Notes: a model not told the origin generated them from the sequence alone. A DNA stretch of 64,000 bases from Granulosicoccus sp964449565 (GCA_964449565.1 CAYUZB010000010.1:1-64000); one strand, 5' to 3'; positions 44,040 through 52,317 are shown, counted from the first letter of the stretch. Numbers and translations are program-made.

Positions 44040-44351
44040 CTAAACATTCGCTCGGTCAAACATACGATCACCCTGCTCGCGGATAATCTGTTTGGCTTTT
44101 TGTAATGAATGATCAATTGCCGCCTGCTGATCGGCGTGATTGTCGGCGCGAATGAACTGTGTCGACTTTTCTTCGTCACCCACACGTTTACTGATAGTCC
44201 CCGCCGTCCTGTACTGACCACCTTCCTTGATCGGGTTTGCAACGATGACGAATCCCTCATGTTCGACCGGATCTGAGGCAACACCTTGACTAGCACCCTC
44301 ACTGGCACCAGAACTGCCAAACAATTTACCTAAAAAACTCCCAATACCCAT
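44040..44351 (-). CDS. HlyU-family protein
   Basis: 103 residues from the ATG at 44351 (MGIGSFLGKLFGSSG); earlier in-frame starts to 44411 overlap the divergent ogt gene and are unlike the family. The core HEGFVIVANPIKEGGQYRTAGTISKRVG and QFIRADNHADQQAAIDHSLQKAKQIIREQG matches the short HlyU-type family (DUF-like) found widely in proteobacteria. It is not the ArsR-fold HlyU activator of Vibrio in any proven sense. Function is unknown. Confidence 0.75.
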   Translation of the reverse strand: MGIGSFLGKLFGSSGASEGASQGVASDPVEHEGFVIVANPIKEGGQYRTAGTISKRVGDEEKSTQFIRADNHADQQAAIDHSLQKAKQIIREQGDRMFDRANV

Positions 44352-44437
44352 GATCATCCCCCGTCGCGTTAGCTCATCATATAATGAGCCGCACGACTCT
44401 GCACACTCCATCCTGCTTCCGCTACCAATTCGGCCCG

Positions 44438-44971
44438 ATGCTCCGTTATATCCACTATGAATCTCCTGTTGGCTGCTTGCTGATCGCTTTGAACAACGAG
44501 GGTCTCAAGCATATTATCTTTCCCGAAGGCTGCCGAAGCAGGAAGGCAGACGAGGACTGGCAAAAAATTACCTACGTACCCGGCGGAGATGGTTTGCCCT
44601 CATCCGAGTTTGACGCGGTCGTCACGCAACTTGATGAATACTTTGCTGGCAAGCGACGGACGTTTGATCTTGATCTGGCACCGGAGGGCACGGACTTTCA
44701 GCGAGCCGTGTGGCAGAAACTTACCACCATCAAATACGCCAACACCTGCAGCTACGGCGATATTGCAAAAAGCCTTGGCAAACCCACTGCCAGCCGTGCC
44801 GTTGGCGCTGCAAACGGCGCCAATCCGCTATCGATTATCATTCCATGCCACCGCGTCATTGGTGCAGGCGGAAGTCTGACTGGCTTCGGCGGTGGCCTGC
44901 CAACCAAACAGTGGTTGTTGGCGCACGAACGTGGCGAGGGTCAGTTGTTCGCTTTTGACGATATGCGGTGA
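44438..44971 (+). CDS. ogt: Methylated-DNA--protein-cysteine methyltransferase
   Basis: 177 residues from the ATG at 44438 (MLRYIHYESPVGCLLIAL); an ATG at 44384 would reach into the promoter of the divergent HlyU-family gene. The acceptor cysteine is Cys137 in SIIIPCHRVIG. The helix-turn-helix region TCSYGDIAKSLGKPTASRAVGAANG precedes it. It removes alkyl groups from O6-alkylguanine in a suicide reaction. Lack of an Ada-type N-terminal domain makes it Ogt-like. Confidence 0.93.
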   Translation: MLRYIHYESPVGCLLIALNNEGLKHIIFPEGCRSRKADEDWQKITYVPGGDGLPSSEFDAVVTQLDEYFAGKRRTFDLDLAPEGTDFQRAVWQKLTTIKYANTCSYGDIAKSLGKPTASRAVGAANGANPLSIIIPCHRVIGAGGSLTGFGGGLPTKQWLLAHERGEGQLFAFDDMR

Positions 44972-44999
44972 ACGGTACCAGCGTAAACTGAGGACGCGG

Positions 45000-45296
45000 C
45001 TACCACCCCATGAGCCGACGGAAAAAACCTGGCTTCAAAGACGCTTTGCAGCTTGCATATTGCGCGGCATAACGATCAGCTCTCGACTGTACATTTGTCG
45101 CCGCGCGGATCAACCACGGTTTTTTGTTGTGTGTACCACGGGCATAACCTGCGGGCCCTTCGTGATAGTTGAGATATAACTTGCTTGCGTCCCCTCGCGG
45201 TATGCCATTGGCCTTCACTGCCTGGAGCATGTACCAGTGAATGAAATCAGTTGCGTCAGCAAAGTCATGTCGTTCGCGCCAATGCTCACCGGTCGC
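45000..45296 (-). CDS. Transglycosylase-SLT/lysozyme-like protein, C-terminal part (5' end lost in gap)
   Basis: 98 residues remain before the stop at 45000-45002; the 5' part falls in the 100-N gap. The stretch ERHDFADATDFIHWYM, then LYLNYHEGPAGYARGTHNKKPWL and ADRYAAQYASC, matches a small family of SLT-like/lysozyme-like exported proteins of proteobacteria that act on peptidoglycan. Across the gap, minus-strand ATG at 45424 begins MRQVYLTTL, which could be the start of the signal peptide. It would lie only one base from the divergent DUF1653 start, so this joining is tentative. Confidence 0.6.
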   Translation of the reverse strand, partial: ATGEHWRERHDFADATDFIHWYMLQAVKANGIPRGDASKLYLNYHEGPAGYARGTHNKKPWLIRAATNVQSRADRYAAQYASCKASLKPGFFRRLMGW

Positions 45297-45396
45297 NNNN
45301 NNNNNNNNNNNNNNNNNNNNNNNNNNNNNNNNNNNNNNNNNNNNNNNNNNNNNNNNNNNNNNNNNNNNNNNNNNNNNNNNNNNNNNNNNNNNNNNN
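45297..45396. other. Assembly gap (100 N)
   Basis: Exactly 100 N between the transglycosylase-like fragment and the DUF1653 gene. The flanks share no long overlap, so real sequence of unknown length is missing. Confidence 0.95.
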
Positions 45397-45425
45397 CGAG
45401 TGTAGTCAGATAAACTTGACGCATC

Positions 45426-45674
45426 ATGAACAAGACGCCAGAAAACGCGCCGGTCCCCGGACGCTACAAACATTACAAAGGTCCCGAGTATCAGGTACTT
45501 GGCATGGCCCGTCACTCTGAGACCGAGGAATGGCTGGTTGTCTATCAGGCCCTCTATGCCGAGCGCGGCATCTGGGTGCGTCCATTGACGCTATGGCAGG
45601 AGCCAGCAACTGTCAACGGCGAGGACGTCCAACGCTTTTCGCTGACCAAGGCCTCGGGCGCCACATTGGACTGA
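45426..45674 (+). CDS. DUF1653 domain protein
   Basis: An 82-residue single-domain protein. VPGRYKHYKGPEYQVLGMARHSETEEWLVVYQALYAERGIWVRPLTLW is the DUF1653 signature. Function is unknown, and the fold is presumed small and beta-rich. It starts just after the gap at 45297-45396, divergent from the transglycosylase-like fragment. No operon partner is evident downstream. Confidence 0.85.
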   Translation: MNKTPENAPVPGRYKHYKGPEYQVLGMARHSETEEWLVVYQALYAERGIWVRPLTLWQEPATVNGEDVQRFSLTKASGATLD

Positions 45675-45869
45675 CAACGGTGCTTGGCTTGCATCGAGGC
45701 ACTGATCAATTGCCAAAAATTCCACCGAGGGAGCAAGGAAAACGCCCCAGAGCTGGGCCGGTGAGTTGCTAATTAACCGCCCAGACGACTCAATCAACCT
45801 GTAGACAGACAACTCTGGAGTGATACTTGCTGCGAGACAGACACGGTTTCAAATTTTTCGAGCTCGGTC

Positions 45870-46505
45870 ATGGCTGTTTTCCGACATTCTCTAGTAGTAC
45901 TGGCGCTCTCTTTTCTATCTGCCTGCGCGTCGACAAATCCAGCACCCAATGTCTCTGGCGACGCATCTCAAACAGAAAACAAGGCAGAACCCTCACTGAT
46001 CCAGGCGTTGCCGGAATCGATTGAATCATTTGATTATGTGAATTATCGCTACTTCGACGATGCTGGCGACGGCTACCAGCTACGGTACAGCAATCAGCGT
46101 AAGCGTCGTATCGCAAGTGTTTTTGTCTACCCCGTAGATGAAGAAAACAAAACACTGGAGCACAACCAACTGGTACTAGGCTCTACCCGCGCGACAATGC
46201 AGGCCTTGGGCGAAGCCGTCAAACAGGGACACTACGTCAATTTCAATGTAGTGGATGCAGCAACCAAGTCGCAGGGTATCAGAACAGTTGCACGGGTCCA
46301 GGCAACCTATCTGCAAGAAAATCTGGCGTCATACACACTTGTATACCAGACAGAACATGAAGGCACTTTTTTAAAAATCCGCTTTACCATGCCTGACAAT
46401 GAAAGCAACCGCAGCAGCAATGAGTGGGATCAATTCGCCGATCAAATATTCAAATTGATTATCGACGACTTGCAATCCGAAGACCTTCAAGCTTCATCGA
46501 CCTGA
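45870..46505 (+). CDS. Lipoprotein of unknown function
   Basis: A 211-residue protein with a clear lipoprotein signal (VVLALSFLSAC, lipidation at Cys19). The mature part has IESFDYVNYRYFDDAGDGYQLRYS and IASVFVYPVDEENKTLEHNQLVLGSTRATMQAL, an alternating beta/helix pattern, and ends with an acidic Ser-rich tail. I do not recognise a family. It stands alone in a region of short unrelated genes. Confidence 0.65.
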   Translation: MAVFRHSLVVLALSFLSACASTNPAPNVSGDASQTENKAEPSLIQALPESIESFDYVNYRYFDDAGDGYQLRYSNQRKRRIASVFVYPVDEENKTLEHNQLVLGSTRATMQALGEAVKQGHYVNFNVVDAATKSQGIRTVARVQATYLQENLASYTLVYQTEHEGTFLKIRFTMPDNESNRSSNEWDQFADQIFKLIIDDLQSEDLQASST

Positions 46506-46556
46506 ATCGAGCAGTATTTCGATATCATCACGCCAATGAATTCTATCGTGTGACCG

Positions 46557-46934
46557 CTAGCCCCCTTTATTGTGATTAATTGTCTGAAATTTCCACCAAT
46601 AGCAGAACGCTAGCGGAAAAAAGATAGCGATGGCTAACAGCCATTTGAATCGATAATTTACCGCAGCACTTAATGCGGCAGCCCCCGCTACCCCAAGCGA
46701 CACGATTAGCGCGAGGGAGGCCACGAACAAACCGATTACCGCAAAGAGTTCTGACGACGACTCTGCTGAACCAAACAATGGGAAAAGTGCGAACGACATC
46801 GGCAGCATAAACAAAACAGCAAAAGCCAAAACCAATCGGAATCGGTGTAGCCAGATCCAGGCTTCTAACTTACTGATGGATCTCACCCATCTGGCGTAAA
46901 TACCTGCTTCAGTATTTTGCGATATCCTTGCCAT
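46557..46934 (-). CDS. Small membrane protein of unknown function
   Basis: 125 residues from the ATG at 46934 (MARISQN); an ATG at 47000 adds 22 residues. It contains about three hydrophobic segments: LVLAFAVLFMLPMSFALFPLF, ELFAVIGLFVASLALIVSLGVAGAAAL and LLAIAIFFPLAFCYWW. No family is recognised. It is probably an inner-membrane protein. It is convergent with the lipoprotein gene at 45870. Confidence 0.55.
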   Translation of the reverse strand: MARISQNTEAGIYARWVRSISKLEAWIWLHRFRLVLAFAVLFMLPMSFALFPLFGSAESSSELFAVIGLFVASLALIVSLGVAGAAALSAAVNYRFKWLLAIAIFFPLAFCYWWKFQTINHNKGG

Positions 46935-47062
46935 GACTGTCCTAAGACTATACTGTGACGTATATAGTAAATCCGCAGCCACTAAATTATCAAAGCCCAT
47001 CCATCGATAAGCTGGTCTAATTACTTACTGTTGGCGAATAGATGAAATCATGGTTTCTCTAG

Positions 47063-47566
47063 TCAGACTACTTGACACCGACAGAAGCCCATGCCCCCTA
47101 CCAAGCCTAGCCCTAGTTTCCCACCTGCACCAACCTTGAAGCCATCACCGTTCCCTAAACTAATATTGCCATTCAATTTTGCTGAAGCGCCAAATCCGCC
47201 TTCGATGTAACCACTTGCCGTGATTCCGTGATCAAAAGCTTCCGGTACTTCCGGTATTCCTGGGACATCCCGACCGGCGACGAAATCAACAACCGGGTCT
47301 ATCACCTGATTGTAAACAGAGCCCAATGCATCACCAACTGTTTTGGGAGTTACACTTATATTGCCTCCCACACGACCATCAACAACCATAGCCTCTGCCC
47401 CCGCGCCTGCCACGGCACTCATACCAGAAGACTTGCCCTTCGCTTGGGCACTAACTTCCAGTTTAGCGTGTGCATTTACCGTCCCCGCTGTAGCTCTAAG
47501 ATCAACATTGGCAAGATCACCACCCACCGTTGTCTCGAGGTTCAGAGCCGTAGCATCTGCGTTTAC
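47063..47566 (-). CDS. Gly/Ala-rich protein fragment, 5'-truncated
   Basis: Coding-like sequence is convincing for about 167 residues ending GMGFCRCQVV. The pattern is repetitive (AHAKLEVSAQAKGKSS; AVAGAGAEAMVVDGRVGG; GYIEGGFGASAKLNGNISLGNGDGFKVGAGGKLGLG), suggesting the C-terminal part of a larger Gly/Ala-rich, beta or glycine-zipper domain. Upstream of about 47566 the open frame continues to 47701, but it is antisense to a better plus-strand fragment and arginine-rich, so it is unlikely to be coding. No good start exists at the boundary. I do not recognise the family. Confidence 0.45.
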   Translation of the reverse strand, partial: VNADATALNLETTVGGDLANVDLRATAGTVNAHAKLEVSAQAKGKSSGMSAVAGAGAEAMVVDGRVGGNISVTPKTVGDALGSVYNQVIDPVVDFVAGRDVPGIPEVPEAFDHGITASGYIEGGFGASAKLNGNISLGNGDGFKVGAGGKLGLGLVGGMGFCRCQVV

Positions 47567-47901
47567 ACAAGGAATCAACCGAGGGTAGCGAAGGTGGCAA
47601 GGAAGCTGGAGCAGCCGGTGGTGCGGGCGGAGCCGAGGGCGCCGGCGGAGGCGGAAGCGGTAACTGGCTGGTAGACCTTGCCAAGGCTCTCGGTAGGGCA
47701 TCAGGCAAACATCTGGAAGACGTCATCGAGCTGGGCAAGGATCTGGGTGAGATCGATGCAAAAGAAGATCCGGCAGCTTTTGCCGAGAAGCAGGCTGAGT
47801 TCCAGGCCGCCAATCAGATATTCAAGATGTTCCAGGAAGCAATTTCGACCTTGATCAAGAGCCTCGGTGAAGGCATCACCACGATGGCCAGAAAGCAGTA
47901 A
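47554..47901 (+). CDS. Helical protein fragment, 5'-truncated, no start codon
   Basis: An open frame of 115 codons from a stop at 47551 to TAA at 47899-47901 with no plausible start before residue ~80. It reads KESTEGSEGGKEAG, a Gly-rich linker, then WLVDLAKALGRASGKHLEDVIELG and FQAANQIFKMFQEAISTLIKSLGEG, clearly amphipathic helices ending ARKQ. It resembles the C-terminal half of a small helical secreted-type protein, but I cannot name the family. It meets the minus-strand fragment head to head near 47565. It is followed by a hairpin and a terminator. Confidence 0.5.
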   Translation, partial: HLRLHKESTEGSEGGKEAGAAGGAGGAEGAGGGGSGNWLVDLAKALGRASGKHLEDVIELGKDLGEIDAKEDPAAFAEKQAEFQAANQIFKMFQEAISTLIKSLGEGITTMARKQ

Positions 47902-47913
47902 TTCGAGGATTCA

Positions 47914-47947
47914 GGATGCGATTTGTCACACAAGACAAGTCGCATCC
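47914..47947. other. 14-bp-stem hairpin downstream of the helical fragment
   Basis: GGATGCGATTTGTC (47914-47927) and GACAAGTCGCATCC (47934-47947) pair over 14 bases with one G-T wobble around a six-base loop. It lies between the stop at 47901 and the terminator at 47973. There is no T tail, so it may stabilise the transcript end or be a remnant of a mobile or repeat element. Confidence 0.7.
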
Positions 47948-47972
47948 TCAACCACGAATTTATGCAAAAAAC

Positions 47973-48005
47973 GCCCCGCGGTTTCCCGGGGCTTTTTTAT
48001 TTTTT
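47973..48005 (+). terminator. Rho-independent terminator
   Basis: GCCCCG (47973-47978) pairs with CGGGGC (47987-47992), followed by TTTTTTATTTTTT. It ends the plus-strand transcript of the helical fragment just before the gap at 48023. Confidence 0.85.
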
Positions 48006-48022
48006 GTTCGAATTTTCAAGTA

Positions 48023-48122
48023 NNNNNNNNNNNNNNNNNNNNNNNNNNNNNNNNNNNNNNNNNNNNNNNNNNNNNNNNNNNNNNNNNNNNNNNNNNNNNN
48101 NNNNNNNNNNNNNNNNNNNNNN
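48023..48122. other. Assembly gap (100 N)
   Basis: Exactly 100 N. The flanks share no long overlap. The 5' part of the beta-barrel gene that resumes at 48123 is missing here. Confidence 0.95.
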
Positions 48123-48728
48123 CAACTTTCCGCACAAACTGGCATCTCGGTTGGCGTAGGTTTGACTCAAGGGGATTTCGGCGTCAACGACTACCGAAAT
48201 CTGTCGGCACGCGTAAACTATGCAGTCAAACCATCCCTGCATGTGTTTGGCGATTTCGGCATGACGGCAATTGGTTCTGCCGATGATCCTGCCATAGGGT
48301 TCGGCGCTTTGTATTCAGCCGATGCATTTCTTGGAAAATATGTCCCCAATCTGCACACGGCATTCAAGGGTTCCTATCACACGGTGACTCTCGACGGCGG
48401 CGGCAGCGGGTTTTCACCGTTCTTCAATAATGTCGGCCCTAGCGGCATTGGAGAATTCATTCCGCTGACGTTCTCCGGCGGTGGCAGCACGGATATTGAC
48501 GCCTTGTCTTTGGAGGTTTTGTTTAGCGGCAAACGGACCATTGGCAATGGGATAAATTGGTATGGCAACGTCGGCATTCATAATCTAGATGCCGGTGCAC
48601 GATCAACCACGGAGTTTGGCTTGGGTGGTGGACTAACCCGAAAATTCAATTTCGGCGATGGCTTTATCGGAGTCGATATGATCGACGAATTAATCTACGG
48701 TATCGGATTTCGTTATTACGTTAAATAA
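48123..48728 (+). CDS. Outer-membrane beta-barrel-like protein, 5' end lost in gap
   Basis: 201 residues are readable after the gap. Alternating strands such as ISVGVGLTQGDFGVNDYRNLSARVNYAV, LHVFGDFGMTAIG, FLGKYVPNLHTAFKGSYHTVTLDG and a final IGFRYYVK (aromatic near C-terminus) fit a small beta-barrel or porin-like surface protein. The start and signal peptide would be in the gap. An open frame through the N run to the left is an artefact of undefined bases. Family not recognised. Confidence 0.6.
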   Translation, partial: QLSAQTGISVGVGLTQGDFGVNDYRNLSARVNYAVKPSLHVFGDFGMTAIGSADDPAIGFGALYSADAFLGKYVPNLHTAFKGSYHTVTLDGGGSGFSPFFNNVGPSGIGEFIPLTFSGGGSTDIDALSLEVLFSGKRTIGNGINWYGNVGIHNLDAGARSTTEFGLGGGLTRKFNFGDGFIGVDMIDELIYGIGFRYYVK

Positions 48729-48818
48729 ATAGCTAAACCTCGTACCTCTGGCAATTTTGATATCTCGGTAGTTAATGCTTGGATATTGATTTTTAGGGGA
48801 CTGCCAGGAGTAAACCTT

Positions 48819-49244
48819 TCAGCGTTGACGGTACTGTTGACTGTCCAGGAAAATACTATCGTCAACACGTAAGAAAAGTTGCTTGATCGACTGTCCATTG
48901 TCCGTGGTCAACTCAATATAGTTCCCCTGGATTTGATAGTACCCTTGCAATTTTCCATTCGATTCCTCTGACGAAGCCGTCCAGGTGGCAAGCTCTTCCG
49001 TTGAACTGAGACTGACGTACTGTTGTTCGGTCGCGGACTCGCTTTTCGCCGTATGCGTACTCACCGCATCTGTCCATCCGCTGGAACTGTTCAGTGCGGA
49101 AAGCGACACCTCAAAACGATTGCCTGGAAGGAAGCTAAATTCACGACGATTTGTAGACACCAGACCCATCATTGGATTGCCACCCGCAGTCGCGCTTGAA
49201 TAACTACCATGTAGTTCGGGCTCGTTTCCCGTGCTATCGATCAA
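48819..49244 (-). CDS. Lipocalin/META-like beta-rich protein fragment
   Basis: A 141-residue frame beginning with TTG at 49244. The open frame continues upstream only to a stop at 49281-49283, and that stretch (EWTALAGTL) already looks like domain interior, so the 5' end is probably lost. The readable part (DSTGNEPELHGSYSSATAGGNP; REFSFLPGNRFEVSLSAL; QGYYQIQGNYIELTTDNGQ) resembles a small lipocalin/META-like beta domain of an exported protein. Confident family assignment is not possible. Confidence 0.4.
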   Translation of the reverse strand: MIDSTGNEPELHGSYSSATAGGNPMMGLVSTNRREFSFLPGNRFEVSLSALNSSSGWTDAVSTHTAKSESATEQQYVSLSSTEELATWTASSEESNGKLQGYYQIQGNYIELTTDNGQSIKQLFLRVDDSIFLDSQQYRQR

Positions 49245-49893
49245 GGTCCCTGCCAGTGCCGTCCATTCGTTCCTAACTGGCTAACTTCGCTGTTGTTATC
49301 GCCGAGACTGGAATAGCAGCAATACTTGTTGAACAGGATATCTCGACAGAATGTACCTGCAGACGCGCCGCTGCGTAGCACAGCGCGTCATTAGACAAGC
49401 CTCTTTCTTTTCGCTGAGACACCAAAGGATCAGCGCGATACCACGCTACAAGGCCTACAAAAGAACGCTCCTCCGCCTTCACATTTATCTCGATTAACTG
49501 GCGTACAGCGACTTGATCTCAGTCAGCTGATTGCTATGAGCAAGGTCGGCAGCAGCACTCGACACTGGTAAACGATCAAACAACGCATTAACAACAGCCA
49601 AGTACGCCAGTTAGATGCAAATCACATCCACGCGAGAAACCAACATTAAAAGAAGTGGCACTTCATGCTTCGCCCACTCAAGATCGAACCCAGTAAAAAT
49701 CCGAATTTCTCAATACAAATCAGCTAGTTACATCGAAAAATTGTTGAGCGACAATACTTTGAACAACCCGAAATCGATTGTATCTCATTGAATATAAAGG
49801 ATATTCACCTTTCCCGAGTATCGTTTGCAGTCCACTTACAGTCTCAGTACAGTCGACGACGATTTCTTGACATCGATCAATTAGGAGACTGGC
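49245..49893. other. 649-bp stretch without a convincing gene
   Basis: Only short open frames with no family-like features occur here. Part of it (49245-49283) extends the truncated beta-rich frame. A 69-codon minus-strand frame (49273-49482) with cysteines and alanines is probably a remnant. No tRNA, strong hairpin or repeat was noticed. It could be decayed accessory DNA. Confidence 0.5.
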
Positions 49894-50391
49894 ATGACGC
49901 GGCCACACACTTTGGCCAAAGCGCTGCTACTGCCTGCGGCAGTCGCACTGAGCGTGGGAATCGCACCCTCAGCACAGGCTGAAGACGGTTACCTGGTTCT
50001 AAACACCATTGCACTGCATTTCAAGAATGCAGACGAGCGCAATGCGTTTACACCAGGCATCGGATGGGAGTATTCCCCATCGAGCAAGGTCGGTTTTCAC
50101 GTCGGCACCCTGTCTGACAGTTTCGGTTATCAGGCGGCCTATGGCGGTCTGAATTACGCCACGCAACCGATGTTTGCTGATCGTGTGCGTTTCATGCTCG
50201 GAGCAACAATTCTGCACAAGCAATTCAGACAGGATTCCGAACCAGAAACCAAACTCGTGCCTTTACCAGCGATGGAACTTGGCATTACCAAAAAAGCTGT
50301 TCTGAATATCAGCGGCTCGCCACAAGTCGATATCGGCGACCAACGCAACAATGCTGTTGTTTTCTTTCAGCTGAAACTGAATTTGAGCTAA
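49894..50391 (+). CDS. Exported beta-barrel-like protein of unknown function
   Basis: A 165-residue protein with a signal peptide (LAKALLLPAAVALSVGIAPSAQA) and a predominantly beta mature part: GYLVLNTIALHFKN, PGIGWEYSPSSKVGFHVGTLSDSF, YQAAYGGLNYATQPM, RVRFMLGATILHKQFR and VVFFQLKLNLS. The alternating pattern and length fit an eight-stranded outer-membrane barrel. There is no confident match to PagP or PagL. It is followed by a terminator at 50406. Confidence 0.6.
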   Translation: MTRPHTLAKALLLPAAVALSVGIAPSAQAEDGYLVLNTIALHFKNADERNAFTPGIGWEYSPSSKVGFHVGTLSDSFGYQAAYGGLNYATQPMFADRVRFMLGATILHKQFRQDSEPETKLVPLPAMELGITKKAVLNISGSPQVDIGDQRNNAVVFFQLKLNLS

Positions 50392-50405
50392 GGCTCAAAC
50401 ACCCC

Positions 50406-50429
50406 AGTGTTCATGAGGAACACTTTTTT
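50406..50429 (+). terminator. Rho-independent terminator after the 165-residue exported protein
   Basis: AGTGTTC (50406-50412) and GAACACT (50418-50424) form a perfect seven-bp stem with a five-base loop, followed by a run of six T. Confidence 0.85.
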
Positions 50430-50438
50430 ACCCCCTTT

Positions 50439-50461
50439 CGGCTGGCCGCAAAGGCCAGCCG
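50439..50461. other. G/C-rich hairpin between convergent genes
   Basis: CGGCTGGCC (50439-50447) and GGCCAGCCG (50453-50461) form a perfect nine-bp stem with loop GCAAA. It lies downstream of prmB (minus strand) and of the terminator at 50406. It may protect or end the prmB transcript, but it lacks a T tail on either strand. Confidence 0.7.
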
Positions 50462-50496
50462 CATTTTAAGTTTTTCGCCAGCGGCGTACACAACAG

Positions 50497-51393
50497 CTAA
50501 ACCAGTTCTGCGCGATACAAAAGAAACACACCGTCCCCCCCGCGTTCAAATTCAAGCCAACGAAAAGGCAACTGCGGGAATGCCGCTTCAAGTGCAATGG
50601 CGCTATTGCCAACCTCCACAACCAGCACCCCCTTGTCAGTCAGATAGTCACTTGCCTGAGCAAGCATTTGACGAACAAGATCAAGACCATCCTCACCTGA
50701 TGCCAATCCAAGCGCAGGCTCATGATGAAATTCGGCTGGCATGGATGCCAGATCACTCGCATCGACATACGGAGGGTTAGAGATGATGAGATCAAATTTG
50801 CCGGTGATCGCTTCAAACAGATTTCCCTGGCTCAGTGTGATCTGCGATTCCATCGCATGCATTGCGACATTCTCATTTGCCAAAGCCAAGGCATCGGCGG
50901 ATAGATCACTGCCCACCACCACCGCCTCTGAGAGTTCATAAGCGCAGGCGATGGCGATACAAGCGCCGCCGGTACAAAGATCGAGAATTCGGGGTGTTTC
51001 ATTGTTCTCGAGAACACCATAAAAATCAGACACGATAAATTCTGCCAACGGCGAGCGGGGTACCAGCGCGCGATGATCACTTTTAAACCGATGGCCGGCG
51101 AACCAGGCCGAGCCAGTCAGGTAGGCGGTCGGTATGCGCTGTTCGATACGTTTAGTCAGTATTTCATTACAGGCGGTAATCTCGTCAGCCGACAGACGAC
51201 GGGAGTAATCCGGTGCCAGGGCTGGTGACAGTCCTATGGCAGACAAGATCAACCAACTGGCCTCGTCAATTGCAGTAGCTGCCCCATGCCCAAAAAAAAC
51301 CTCTCCGCTGGAAAGCGCGTTGGCCGCGGTTCGAATGACATCCTCAAGGCTGGCATTGTTGTCAGACAGTATCAGCACTTGCGGTGGTCCCAA
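50497..51393 (-). CDS. prmB: PrmB, ribosomal protein uL3 N5-glutamine methyltransferase
   Basis: A 298-residue SAM methyltransferase. The PrmB-specific N-terminal pattern is FFGHGAATAIDEASWLILSAIGL and RIPTAYLTGSAWFAGHRF. SAM motif I is ILDLCTGGACIAIACAYEL, and the amide-binding catalytic motif is NPPYVDASDLASMP. PrmB methylates a glutamine of ribosomal protein uL3 and is distinguished from PrmC by the first half. It is divergent from the SCO1/SenC gene. Confidence 0.92.
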   Translation of the reverse strand: MGPPQVLILSDNNASLEDVIRTAANALSSGEVFFGHGAATAIDEASWLILSAIGLSPALAPDYSRRLSADEITACNEILTKRIEQRIPTAYLTGSAWFAGHRFKSDHRALVPRSPLAEFIVSDFYGVLENNETPRILDLCTGGACIAIACAYELSEAVVVGSDLSADALALANENVAMHAMESQITLSQGNLFEAITGKFDLIISNPPYVDASDLASMPAEFHHEPALGLASGEDGLDLVRQMLAQASDYLTDKGVLVVEVGNSAIALEAAFPQLPFRWLEFERGGDGVFLLYRAELV

Positions 51394-51453
51394 TTGATCG
51401 AGAATGAGGTATGGCGAGTATAATGGAAGACTTCACAACATCGATGTGCGCCC

Positions 51454-52317
51454 ATGGAATCGTCAAAATCAACACGCTGGTTTCGTTTTCTACCCGTGAT
51501 TGCCATTGCGATCGCGGGTTTACTTGCCGGTGTCTATGTCTCTTCAAAGACTGGGCTTTCCAGCGGTCGGGTTCGCGTCGAGAGTGACACGACACAGGCT
51601 GCGACNNNNNNNNNNNNNNNNNNNNNNNNNNNNNNNNNNNNNNNNNNNNNNNNNNNNNNNNNNNNNNNNNNNNNNNNNNNNNNNNNNNNNNNNNNNNNNN
51701 NNNNNCAGGCTGCGACTCAAGCAAAAGACTCCACTGCCACCCGCGCCCAGTCAGATGAAACCGCCCTGTTGCAAGGCATTCAGGCCAAGCTGAAATCCAC
51801 GCAAGTTTTGCCAAGCGATTTCAAATCTGTCCCAGCCTTCAGCCTGCTCGATGTAAATGGCGATGAGATCACCGAAGCTGCATTGGCGGAACAATGGAGC
51901 CTGATGTTCTTTGGCTACACCCACTGCCCCGATGTTTGCCCAATCACATTGAGTGTGATGAAAGAAGTTGTAGCAAAACTTGAAGCTGACTCTTCACCCC
52001 CGATGCAAGTAGTGTTCATGACAGTGGATCCAGTTCGCGATACCCCTGATATAATGAAAAACTACGTTGGTTTTTTCAGTGACGAATTTGTCGGCATCAG
52101 TGGTGAACTCAACGCCACCCATGAGTTCACTCGCGCCCTCGGCATCGTCGCCGCGTTTACCGCTAACAAAGATGACCCGAAAAACTACCTAGTTGATCAC
52201 ACGGCATCCATGTTGCTGGTGGATCCTGATTTGCGAGTTCGAGCCAAATTTGCCCCACCACACGAAGCAGCCACCATCGTTGAGGACTACAAAACCTTGA
52301 TGGGTGCATTCAACTGA
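51454..52317 (+). CDS. SCO1/SenC family copper chaperone, with internal gap
   Basis: The N-terminus has a membrane anchor (LPVIAIAIAGLLAGVYVSS). The thioredoxin-like domain has the copper site CPDVC (GYTHCPDVCPITL) and the later His in YLVDHTAS. SCO proteins deliver copper to, or thiol-prime, the Cu-A site of cytochrome oxidase. A 100-N gap lies in the Ala/Gln/Thr-rich linker. Eleven bases (CAGGCTGCGAC) are repeated on both sides, so the gap probably hides no sequence and the protein would be about 250 residues. The next gene encodes a PCuAC copper chaperone, consistent with Cu-A assembly. Confidence 0.9.
   Translation: MESSKSTRWFRFLPVIAIAIAGLLAGVYVSSKTGLSSGRVRVESDTTQAAXXXXXXXXXXXXXXXXXXXXXXXXXXXXXXXXXXQAATQAKDSTATRAQSDETALLQGIQAKLKSTQVLPSDFKSVPAFSLLDVNGDEITEAALAEQWSLMFFGYTHCPDVCPITLSVMKEVVAKLEADSSPPMQVVFMTVDPVRDTPDIMKNYVGFFSDEFVGISGELNATHEFTRALGIVAAFTANKDDPKNYLVDHTASMLLVDPDLRVRAKFAPPHEAATIVEDYKTLMGAFN
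51606..51705. other. Assembly gap (100 N) with 11-bp flank overlap
   Basis: Exactly 100 N inside the SCO1/SenC linker. CAGGCTGCGAC ends the left side (51595-51605) and begins the right side (51706-51716). Merging keeps the reading frame (TTQAATQAKDS). The short overlap leaves some chance of a real missing linker repeat. Confidence 0.85.

Noticed and set aside
47567..47701. Arginine-rich N-terminus of the minus-strand 47063-47701 frame
   Set aside because: It is antisense to a better helical coding fragment on the plus strand and has the composition of a shadow frame.
49273..49482. 69-codon minus-strand frame with several cysteines
   Set aside because: No start context, no family features and no conserved neighbour; more likely non-coding or decayed DNA.
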